A stretch of 64,000 nt of DNA from Halichondria panicea (taxonomy: Eukaryota > Porifera > Demospongiae > Suberitida > Halichondriidae), in the NCBI RefSeq assembly GCF_963675165.1, contig NC_087378.1, positions 5,451,205 to 5,515,204 of the forward strand, given 5' to 3'. The notes under the pieces were generated by a model. That model searched no databases, was not told the origin of the DNA, and saw only the letters and a program-made list of their open reading frames with translations. The position numbers and the translations under genes were made by a program. This document shows positions 1 through 12,100 of the stretch, piece after piece; position 1 is the stretch's first letter, and each line of letters begins with the position of its first letter.

Positions 1-199
1 TCGTCTGCTCAGTGAAAACAAACAACAAGCAAACCTTCCTAAACCTTCCAGAACCAGCAACAAACTTGTTGACGATAATGACCTGTCCCCAAGCATTCCC
101 GCTGCTTCACCATTTAACATTCCCACAGTAACCCACACGAGCAAAGGAGGAGGAGCTCAGCAACTGCATGATGAGAGAAAGAAGAACATCACTACCGGG
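1..199 (+). CDS. Left-edge exon of the repeat-exon gene (271-nt type)
   Basis: This is the 3' part of an exon homologous to the second exon of the four downstream cassettes. In frame it reads RLLSENKQQANLPKPS near the edge and ends GGGAQQLHDERKKNITTG before gtgagt. Downstream copies have LLTENKQQAIKPKHF and QQLYDERNTR at the same places. So at least one more two-exon cassette lies upstream of the window and the 81-nt array sits between cassettes. The 621-nt intron that follows (200-820) resembles the introns after the downstream cassettes. Confidence 0.8.
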
Positions 200-3100
200 G
201 TGAGTGCTTTTATTATTGTTCTCAGAAGAGCCATCAATCTCCTCGTAAAAGTTGACTTTTGTATGACCGTGGGAGCGCCAAGTTGAGTAGTTTTTTAGTT
301 TCAGCATGGTGTAGTCGTACGAGGAATAAGTAAATCTGACTGTGTGTGTATATACCTACTGATTACTAACTAAATGCTCATCGCTTACATTGCAACAGAA
401 ACTATAGTGCTTCTATCTATAGGCTTCTATAAACCACATTCTTTCGTTCATGGATTTACTTATTTCTCGAGTTATGGGTACAGTAGAGGCTACAGTAAGG
501 TTTGTTGCAGTCTCTTCGTAGCACCATTAACTTTATCTGATCTGCACAAAAAGTTCTATGCAAAGCTGCTCTGCCAAAAACAGCAGCCATTGCAGATCTT
601 ATGTTTTTAATTGACGGGAAAATACACACTACTAAACTCATACATCGATGCTTCTCTCCTTTAATTTATTTTTCCAGTTTATTCCTCTTCCTCAACACTC
701 TAATACGTTGTTGACAGAAGCAAAACATGCCTCGAGGCATTAAGTATTTAGGTGCTTATGATTTTATATGTTTGGCAGCCTAGATTGTTAGCAGCAGTAA
801 TGTCACATCTTCTTTTGTAGACTGGAGAAGGTGTCAGGGGAAGTGGTGCGTTGTCGAGAGAAAATGATTCCACCCGTCCTCAATCAGATGGAGTTCTCAG
901 GGTGAGTTATATACGAAATCACTTATAGGAGTGTAACGTCATTATTCGGTGACAAGCGTACACTGTATTAATTACTCTAAGCCATGGTTGCCAGGAGCGT
1001 AGCCAGACTTTTGAGACAAGCCTTTGTACAGTTTACATGTATTGCAGCTTTAACAAACTGAGTTTCTAGTAGCTAGCTGTAATGCCATAAATTTTCAGAT
1101 TGAAGAAGGTGTCAGGGGAAGTGGTGCGCTGTCGAGAGAAAGAGACTCCGCCCATCCTCAACCAGATGGAGTTCTCAGGGTGAGTTATATTATACGAAAG
1201 GACCTATAGTCTTTGTTTGAAGTCATTATTCGGTGCATGACAATTGTTGCATTGCCATAGAATAGATAAGAGTATCTACTCTTAGTTCAGTGGAAGCCTT
1301 TCAACCTTTGCATGAATGGGCACCTCCACAACTAGTTATAGCAGCAGTAATGTCATATATTATTTTGTAGACTGGAGAAGGTGTCAGGGGAAGTGGTGCC
1401 TTGTCAAGAGAAAGACACTCCCCCCGTCCTCAATCAGAGAGGGTTATCAGGGTAAGTTATTTACAAATTACTTACATGTAGTTTAGTGATTCTGAAGTGT
1501 AACATCATTATTTGGTGACAGCGTACTGTATTACTCTAAGCCATGGGTGCAGTCCAAGCAGTAGCATTTTACATGTATGACAGCTAGTCTCAACATAATT
1601 CTGATTGTTGTCGTAGCAGCAGTAATATCACATTTTCGATTGTAGGCTAGTGAAGGTGTCAGAGGAAGTGGTGCATTATCGAGAGAAAGAGATTCCACGC
1701 ATCCTCTACAAGATGCAGTTTTCAGAGTAAGATACTTATAATGACTGTAGGAGTATGACATCAGTATTTGGTTGACAATAAAGTGTATTATGAAGTCTAA
1801 GCTATGGGTTCAGTCCAAGCCTTTGTATAGTTTACATGTATGACAACTTCAACAAACTGAGTTTGTAGTAGCAGTTGTAATGCCACGAACTTTCAGGTTG
1901 AAGAAGGTGTCAGGGGAACTGGTGCGTTGTCGATAGAAAGAGACTCCGCCTACCCTCAACCAGATGGAGTTCTCAGGGTGAGTTATAAATATTATACGAA
2001 AGTATGGCCTATAGTCTTTGTTTAATTACTGTTAAGAGTATGACATCATTATTCGGTTCATGACAATTGTTGCATTGCTCCTCTAATTGCCATGTGTTCA
2101 GTCAAGAGTAGATAAAGAGTATCTACTCTTAGTTCAGTCCAATTAGGCCTTTCAGTATTATACATTGCATGAATGGCAGCCTCCGCAACAAACAGATTTT
2201 GTTGTAGCAGCAGCAGTGATGTCATATTACTTATAATGAGATTCCTAATTTTTTAATTGCGTTTTATTATTAGCGCGTACTTAATTTAGCGTTAATTACA
2301 AATTCGCTAAAATTAGTAACAATAAGGTATTTTGTAGACTGGAGAAGGTGTCAGAGGAAGTGGTGCATTCTCGAGAGACAGAAATTCCACCCGTCCTCAA
2401 TCAGAGGGAGTTATCAGGGTGAGTTATATACAAAATTACAGTAGATTCTCGCTATTCCGGCTCTCCAAAGTACAGCCACCTCGATATATCGGCCATTTGG
2501 CTTGGCACGGAATGCTAGCTATATCTGTACTGCACAAAACTCACCCTGAAGTACGGCCACTCGCTATTCCGTATACCAGCCAGTGCTGGCTGTCCCAAAC
2601 AAGGTTTTCAATGTAATTTTATACGTGTATTACGGCCGGATATGACGTTTTGGGTGTGGTTTAGCAAATAAAATTGGTTAAATACATCGAGAACAGAATG
2701 ATTCATTATCCTTCATTATCCTCGAGACAAGAACCGCAAAATTAGTCATTAGATTCGAGGTAAGGTCATTTTAAGCCGCGGCTATTTCCCGAAATACAGC
2801 CACCTCGCTATTCTGGCCAAGCTGCATGGTCCCAAGGGTGACCGCATTAACGAGAGTCTACTGTACTTAGTCTAGTGATTCGGAATATAGGAGTGTAACA
2901 TCATTTTTCGGTGACAAGCCTAAACTGTATTACTCTAAGCCATGGGTGCAGTCCAAGCTTTAGTTCAAACTGGTAACGTTTTACATGTATAACAGTCTCT
3001 GATTGTTGTCGTAGCAGCAGTAATATCACATTTTCTTTTGTAGGCTGGTGAGGGTGTCAGAGGAAGTGGTGCATTATCGAGAGAAAGAGATTCCACGCAT

Positions 3101-6100
3101 CCTCTACCAGATGCAATTTTCAGAGTAAGATACTTATAGCTTTTATTTTAATGACTGTAGGAATATGACATCATTATTGGTTGACAAAGTGTATTTTTAA
3201 CGTGTATTATTAACTTTGGGTTCAGTCCAATTAAGCCTTTGTACAGTTTACATGTATTGCAGCTTCAACAAACTGAGTTTCTAGTAGCAGCTGTAATGCC
3301 ACACATTTTCAGATTGAAGAAGGTGTCAGGGGAAGTGGTGCGTTGTGGAGAGAAAGAGACTCCGCCCATCCTCAACCAGATGGAGTTCTCAGGGTGAGTT
3401 ATATTATACGAAAGTACCTATAGTCTTTGTTTGACGTTATTATTCGGTTCATGACAATTGTTGCATTGCCATGGAATAGTTAAGAGTATCTACTCTTAGT
3501 TCAGTGGAAGCCTTTCAACCTTTGCATGAATGGAAATTACCTCCGCAACTAGTTATAGCAGCAGTAATGTCATACATTATTTTGTAGACTGAAGAAGGTG
3601 TCAGGGGAAGTGGTGCGTTGTCAAGAGAAAGACACTCCCCCCGTCCTCAATCAGAGAGAGTTATCAGGGCGAGTTATTTACGAAATTACTTACGTGTAGT
3701 TAACGTCATTATTCGGTGACAAGCATACTGAGTCATGGGTGCAGTCCAAGCAGTAGCATTTTACGTATATAACAGTCTCAACATAATTCTGATTGTTGTC
3801 GCAGCAGCAGTAATATCACATTTTCGATTGTAGGCTAGTGAAGGTGTCAGAGGAAGTGGTGCATTATCGAGAGAAAGAGATTCCACGCATCCTCTACAAG
3901 ATGCAGTTTTCAGAGTAAGATACTTATAGTAATGACGGTAGGAGTATGACATCAGTATTTGGTTGACAATAGAGTAAGTCTAAGCTATGGGTTCAGTCTA
4001 AGCCTTTGTACAGTTTACATGTATGACAACTTCAACAAACTGAGTTTATAGTAGCAGCTGTAATGCCACGAATTCTCAGGTTGAAGAAGGTGTCAGGCGA
4101 AGTGGTGCGTTGTCGATAGAAAGAGACTCCGCCCATCATCAACCAGATGGAGTTCTCAGGGTGAGTTATAATTATTATATGAAAGTACGGCCTATAGTCT
4201 TTGCTAATTACTGTCAAGAGTATGACATCATTATTCGGTTCATGACAATTGTTGCATTGCTCTCTAATTGCCATGTGTTCAGTCAAGAATAGATATCTTA
4301 GTTCAGTCCAATTAGACCTTTCAATTTTTCTTCAGTATTATACATTGCATGAATGGCAGCCTCCGAAACATGCAAACAGATTTTGTAGTAGCAGCAGTAA
4401 TGTCATATTTTATTTTGTAGACTGGAGAAGGTGCCAGAGGAAGTGGTGCGTTCTCGAGAGAAAGAGGTTCCACCCGTCCTCAATCAGAGGGAGTTATCAG
4501 GGTGAGTTATATACGAAATAATTATTACTTAGTCTAGTGCTTCTGAGTGTAGGAGTGTAACATCATTTTTCGGTGACAAGCCTAAACTGTGTTACTCTAA
4601 GCCATGGGTGCAGTCCAAGCTTTAGTTCAAACTGGTAGCGTTTTACATGTATAACAGTCTCTGATTGTTGTCGTAGCAGCAGTAATATCACATTTTCTTT
4701 TGTAGGCTGGTGAGGGTGTCAGAGGAAGTGGTGCATTATCGAGAGAAAGAGATTCCACGCATCCTCTACCAGATGCAATTTTCAGAGTAAGATACTTATA
4801 GCTTTTATTTTAATGACTGTAGGAATATGACATCATTATCGGTTGACAAAGTGTATTTTTAACGTGTATTATTAACTTTGGGTTCAGTCCAATTAAGCCT
4901 TTGTACAGTTTACATGTATTGCAGCTTCAACAAACTGAGTTTCTAGTAGCAGCTGTAATGCCACACATTTTCAGATTGAAGAAGGTGTCAGGGGAAGTGG
5001 TGCGTTGTGGAGAGAAAGAGACTTCGCCCATCCTCAACCAGATGGAGTTCTCAGGGTGAGTTATATTATACGAAAGTACCTATAGTCTTTGTTTGACGTT
5101 ATTATTCGGTTCATGACAATTGTTGCATTGCCATGGAATAGTTAAGAGTATCTACTCTTAGTTCAGTGGAAGCCTTTCAACCTTTGCACGAATGGAAATT
5201 ACCTCCGCAACTAGTTATAGCAGCAGTAATGTCATACATTATTTTGTAGACTGGAGAAGGTGTCAGGGGAAGTGGTGCGTTGTCAAGAGAAAGAGACTCC
5301 GCCCGTCCTCAATCAGAGGGAGTTATTAGGGTGAGTTATTTACAAAATTACTTACATGTAGTTTAGGAGTGTAACGTCGTTATTTGGTGACAGCGTACAC
5401 TATTACTCTAAGCCATGAGTGCAGTCCAAGCAGTAGCATTTTACATATATAACAGTCTCAACATAATTCTGATTGTTGTCGTAGCAGCAGTAATATCACA
5501 TTTTCGATTGTAGGCTGGTGAAGGTGTCAGAGGAAGTGGTGCATTATCGAGAGAAAGAGATTCCACGCATCCTCTACAAGATGCAGTTTTCAGAGTAAGA
5601 TACTTATAGTAATAACTGTAAGAGTATGACATCAGTATTTGGTTGACAATAGAGTAAGTCTAAGCTATGGGTTCAGTCCAAGCTTTTGTACAGTTTACAT
5701 GTATGACAACTTCAACAAACTGAGTTTGTAGTAGCAGCTTTAATGCCACGAACTTTCAGGTTGAAGAAGGTGTCAGGGGAAGTGGTGCGTCGTCGATAGA
5801 AAGAGACTCTGCCTATCCTCAACCAGATGGAGTTCTCAGGGTGAGTTATAATTATTATACGAAAGTACGGCCTATAGTCTTTGTTTTGATTTAATTACTG
5901 TCAAGAGTATGACATCATTATTCGGTTCATAACAATTGTTGCATTGCTCTCTAATTGCCATGTGTTCAGTCAAGAGTAGATAAAGAGTATCTACTCTTAG
6001 TTCAGTCCAATTAGGCCTTTCAAGCTTTCTACAGTATTATACGAATGGTAGCTTCCGAAACATGCAAACAGGATTTGTAATACCAGCAGTGATGTCATAT

Positions 6101-9100
6101 TTTATTTTGTAGACTGGAGAAGGTGTCAGAGGAAGTGGTGCGTTCTCAAGACAAAGAGGTTCCACCCGTCCTCAATCAGAGGGAGTTATCAGGGTGAGTT
6201 ATATACGAAATAATTATTACTTAGTCTAGTGCTTCTGAGTGTAGGAGTGTAACATCATTTTTGAGTGACAAGCGTAAACTGTTTTACTCTAAGCCATGGG
6301 TGCAGTCCAAGCCTTAGTTCCATTTTACATGTATAACAGTCTCTGATTGTTGTCGTAGCAGCAGTAATATCACATTTTCTTTTGTAGGCTGGTGAGGTTG
6401 TCCGAGGAAGTGGTGCAGTATTGAGAGAAAGAGATTCCACACATCCTCTACCAGATGCAATTTTCAGAGTAAGATACTTATAGCTTTTATTTTAATGAAT
6501 GTAGGAATATGACATCATTATTGGTTTGACAAAGTGTATTTTTAACGTGTATTATTAACTTTAAGCAGTTCAAGCCTTTGTACATGTATGGCAGCTTCAA
6601 CAAACTGAGTTTGTAGTAGCAGTTGTAATGCCACGAATTCTCAGGTTGAAGAAGGTGTCAGGCAAAGTGGTGCATTGTCGATAGAAAGAGACTCCGCCCA
6701 TCCTCAACCGGATGGAGTTCTCAGGGTGAGTTATATTATTATACAAAAGTATCTATAGTCTTTGTTTTGATATAACAGTATGACATCATTATTCGGTTCA
6801 TCAATTGTTGCATTGCTCTAATTGCCATGTCTTCAGTCAAGAGTAGATAAAGAGTATCTACTCTTAGTTCAGTCCAATTAGGCCTTTCAAGCTTTTGTAC
6901 AGTATTATACATTGCATGAATGGCAGCCTCCGGCCGGCCGCAACATGCAAACAGATTTTATAGTAGCAGTAGTTATGTCATATCTTATTGTAGACTACAG
7001 AAGGTGCCAGAGGAAGTGATACGTTGTCGAGACAAAGAGGTTCCACCCGTCCTCAGTCAGAGGGAGTTATCAGGGTGAGTTATACGAAATTAATTAGTCT
7101 TGTGATTCTGAATGTAGGAGTGTAACCTAATTTTCGGTGACAAGCGTAAACTGTATTACTCTTAGCCATAGGAGCCTTAGTTCAAAATAGTAACATGTTA
7201 CATGTATAACAGTCTCAACATAATTCTGATTGTTGTCACAGCAGCAGTAATATCACACTTTCTGTTTTGTAGGCTGGTGAAGGTGTCAGAGGAAGTGGTG
7301 CGTTATCGAGAGAAAGAGATTCCACGCATCCTCTATCCGATGCAATTTTCAGAGTAAGACATTTATTTTAATGACTCTAGGAGTGTGACATCATTTGGTT
7401 GACAATAAAGTTATTATTAGCTATGGGTTCAGTCCAAGCCTTGTATAGTTTACATGTATGGCAGTTCAACAAACTGAGTTTATAGTAGCAGCCGTAATGC
7501 CACAAATATTTAGGCTGAAGAAGGTGTCAGGGAAAGTGGTGTGTTGGTGAGAGAAAGAGACTCCACCCATCCCCAACCAGATGGAGTTCTCAGAGTGAGT
7601 TATAACGAAAGTTCCTAGTCTTAATTAAGGTAGTGTGACATCAGTTACTCGGTTAGTGTTGATTATAATTTAGCCATGTGCTCAGTCAAGAGTATAAGAG
7701 TATCTTAGTTCAGTCCAAACCTTTCAACTGTTGTGCAGAATGAATAATTAATACATTGCATGAATGGCAGCCTCCGCAACATTATAGTAGCAGCAGTAAT
7801 GTTACGTATTATTTTTATTTTGCAGACTGGAGAAGGTGTCAGCGGAAGTGGTGCATTGTCGAGAGAAAGAGGTTCCACCCGTCCTCAATCAGAGGGAGTT
7901 ATCAGGGTGAGTTATACAAAATTACTTAGTCTAGTGATTCTGAATGTAGGAGTGTAATGTCATTATTCGGTGATAAGCGTACACTGTATTACTCTAAGCC
8001 GTGGGTGCAGTCCAAGCCTTTGTTGCATTTTACATGTATAACATGTATCTCAACATAATTCTGATTGTTGTCGAGCAGCAGTAATATCACATTTTCTATT
8101 GTAGGCTGGTGAAGGTGTCAGAGGAAGTGGCGCGTTATCAAGAGAAAGAGATTCCATGCATCCTCTACAAGATGCAGTTTTCAGAGTAAGATATTTATTT
8201 TAATGACTGTAGGAGTATAACATCATTATCGGTTGACAAAGTGTATTATTAACGTGTATTATTAACTTTGGGTTCAGTCCAATTAAGCCTTTGTACATGT
8301 ATGGCAGCTTCAACAAACTGAGTTTTTGTAGTAGCAGTTGTAATGCCACACCTTTTCAGGCTGAAGAAAGTGTCAGGGGAAGTGGTACGTTGTTGATAGA
8401 AAGAGTCTCCACCCATCTTCAACCAGGTGGAGTTCTCAGGGTAAGTTATATTATACGAAAGTAACAAGTATAGTTGTTTTGATTTAATGACTGTAGGAGT
8501 ACCGTAGAAACTGGATTATTAGCACTTTCGACTATAAGCATATCTTTAAGCGCATGCTCAACTGCGGATTTTTTGTACTTGAATTGAAGCTCTTTTTCAA
8601 TTATGCGAAGGATATTAGTGAAAATTGATTTCAGCTTTACTACGATCGAGCTACATGTAGCTATAGTTTGTATAGTGCATGGCAGCTATATAGCGGCTTG
8701 TCATTCTGGAAGGGACTCTCTGGGCACTCTGTTACCTTGTCTGATCATGCTGAGACGTAGATGAGGTGGACTTGGATCCTTTCTGTTCCAGATCTTGGTT
8801 AATGTATGTTGTAAAATGAAAACTGTAAGATACTATGGTATGATAATTATAGATCCAGTTTGGATTGCCTGTTTGCCTTGCTTGCTCACTTTCTAGGTTG
8901 CTTTTCATCACAGAGACATCCGGTTACTGGTTGGGGCTCAAAAATGACTGAATTATAGGCGCATTCTCGAGTATAAGCGTATAGCTATTGACCCCATGAG
9001 CGCATGCGCTACTAATCCAGTTTCTACGATATGACATCATTATTCGGTTCATGATAATTGTTGCATTGTTCTAATTGCCATGTATTCAGTCAAGAGTAGA

Positions 9101-12100
9101 TAAGAGTATCTACTCTTAGTTCAGTCCAATTAGGCCTTCCAAACTGTTGTACAGAATGACATCTTGAATGGCAGCCTTCGTAACAAACAGATTTTGTAGT
9201 AGTAGCAGCAGTAATGTCATATTTTATTTTGTAGACTGAAGAAGGTGTCAGAGGAAGTGGTGCGTTGTCGAAAGAAAGAGGTTCCACCCGTCCTCAGTCA
9301 GAGGGAGTTATCAGGGTGAGTTATACGAAATTACTTAGTCTAGTGATTCTGAATGTAGAAGTGTGATGTCATTATTCGGTAACAAACTTATAAACTGTGT
9401 TACTCTAAGCCATGGGTTCAATCAGTTCAAGCCTTTGTTAGCGTTTTAATTGTATGACAGCTAGCCTCAACATACCATATAGCGCAACATTTTCGAGGCA
9501 CTTATATTTCGTAGAATGGCGTCTAAAAGCATTTCGTTGCACATACAATGTTCGTGGGATGACTGCTTACCGGAAGCCACGCCTTAAATCTTTGCACGTT
9601 AATTATAGCAGATAATTGTAATTAAAGAACACTGTAGAAGTATAACATCATTATCGGTTGACAAAGTGTATTATTAACGTGTATTATTAACTTTGGGTTC
9701 AGTTCAACTAAGCCTTTGTACAGTTTACATGTATTGCAGCTTCGAGTTTCTAGTAGCAGTTGTAATGCCACGAATTCTCAGGTTGAAGAAGGTGTCAGGG
9801 GAAGTGGTGCATTGGTGAGAGAAGGAGACTCCGCCCATCTTCAACCAGATGGAGTTCTCAGGGTGAGTTATAATTATTATACGAAAGTACCTACGTAAAA
9901 TCTTTGATGACTGTAAGAGTATGGCATCATTATTCGGTTCATGACAATTGTTGCATTGCTTTAATTGCCATGTATTCAGTCAAGAGTAGATAAAGAGTAG
10001 ATAAAGAGAAGTTAGTTGAATGGCAGCCTCCGCAACAAACAGATTTTGTAGTAGCAACAGCGATGTCATATTTTATTTTGTAGACTGGAGAAGGTGTCAG
10101 AGGAAGTGGTGCGTTGTCGAGAGAAAGAGGTTCCACCCGTCCTCAATCAGAGGGAGTAATCAGGGTGAGTTATATACAAATTACTTAGTCTAGTGATTCT
10201 GAATGTAGGAGTGTAACGTCGATCATTATTCGGTGACAAGCGTAAACTGTATTACTCTAAGCCATGGGTGCAGTCCAAGCATTTGTTCAGAATGGTAGCG
10301 TTTTACATGTATGACAGCTATAGCCTCAACATACCGTATGTGCAAAATTTTCAAGGGACTTATATTTCGTGGAATTGTGTCTAAAAGAATTTCGTTGCAC
10401 ATGCAATGTTCGTGGGATGACTGCTGACCGGAAGCCACGCCTTAAATTTTTGCACATTATAGCAGATAATTAAAGAACAATTTCGTGGACTTAATTTTCG
10501 TGTAGGATTGCCACGAAAACAGCGAAAATTTATCGCTATACTGTTGTCGTAGCAATATCACATTTTCTTTTGTAGACTGGTGAAGGTGTCAGAGGAAGTG
10601 GTGCGTTATCGAGAGAAAGAGATTCCACGCATCCTCTACCAGACGCAGTTTTCAGAGTAAGACACTTATAGTTTTAACTATAGGAGTGTGACGTCATTTT
10701 TATGTTGATGACAAGTGTAAAACGCAATACTGAGATCTAGCTTGATGAGTTGTGTGGCGCGGCCTAAAACGTTGACAATGTTTACCGTTTACCGCATCGT
10801 GGACTGTGGCATATTGCATGGAGCAAAGAGCAGTTGGAATGCCGTCGTTGACACTGTGCCCGTAAGGTGCTGATAGATCACAAATCAATCTCCATTTGTT
10901 CACCTAGTGTGCTTTTGGGACGAGGCCCAGAGGGCTGGTGTGTGGTTTGTCGCTTGTTATTGGGCCTAGCATGCGATTGGCTGCTAACTCTGTACAAAGT
11001 TTTTCCTGTACAACATGTGGGTTTGCTAGTGCAGAGGGACGATTATGGGTGTAGGAGCGAAGGTGATCTCGGGGGCCGTGAAAGCCAATACGGAAGCCCT
11101 CTTGAATGCTTTTATACATATACGATGCATAGCATTGGTCAGGGTGTGCCTGCAGAAATGGCTCTAGCTGAACAAGATTGATAGGAGATGTGTAACGAGG
11201 GCACTTTGTGTAATTCCCCATTAGCGACGAGCCTGTCATAAGCGTCTGTAAGTCGTAAGTGTACTTGTACTTTCCGGACTTGATGTTTGCGCACGGCAAG
11301 TCCCGCCTATAGATAGCACCTGCAGCAGAAAAGATAAATATGGCTTAGGAGTTCATGCGCATCAGTGGCGGATCCAGGAATGTTGAGAGGGAGGTTCCAA
11401 AACAGTTCATTAAAAGCCATCACTTTTCTTAAGCAATGAGCATGCGCATTAGAGAGCAGCCTAGTAACTACGAACCTGTCTAGATCCGCCACTGCGCATT
11501 GCGTGACGAAAATTATATGAGCCTGCACGCGCCAACACAAATGACAATGACAGCAGGGAAAGTGCATTTACTTGCAAAACAACGCAAAATAACAGCATAA
11601 TTATTTGGACAATAATATACAGTAAATACACACTAGCTGCTCGCATCATGGAATCCGTTTACGAAGACTTAGGGAATGGTCTCTTCTGCTTGAAGAACAA
11701 GTTGCCTGGTGTTTTGGGGCATTCGCAAGCAGGATGAGGTGCTGCACCAGGGTATGTAGCACAAACATGGTTGTACGTGCATGTGCCGGGATAGATGCAT
11801 GAACCTCAATTCCACGAGTTACACACCCTTGTCTTGGTATGCGTAAACGTTAGTGGAGGTGGATGAGATTTCGGGTGAAGGTACGCCAAGGCACATTCAT
11901 TCCTGATGCACATTCATTCCTGGTGTGATTGACACCGCGACAAAGGGAGAGGAGCGACTAGGTTTACCCGTGAAATTTCCGAGGATGGTTGTGGCATGAA
12001 GTGCTGGGGAGAGTGTGTTCCAGGGCAATGAAGGGTTGGCGGCAGCTTGTTGCCGGAACGAGCGATCGTAGCCGAGGTGTCCGTGACGAGAGGCCTCTAG

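Noticed and set aside
10867..11181. Plus-strand 104-codon ORF
   Set aside because: It lies antisense to the reverse-transcriptase fragment, which has recognisable family motifs on the minus strand.
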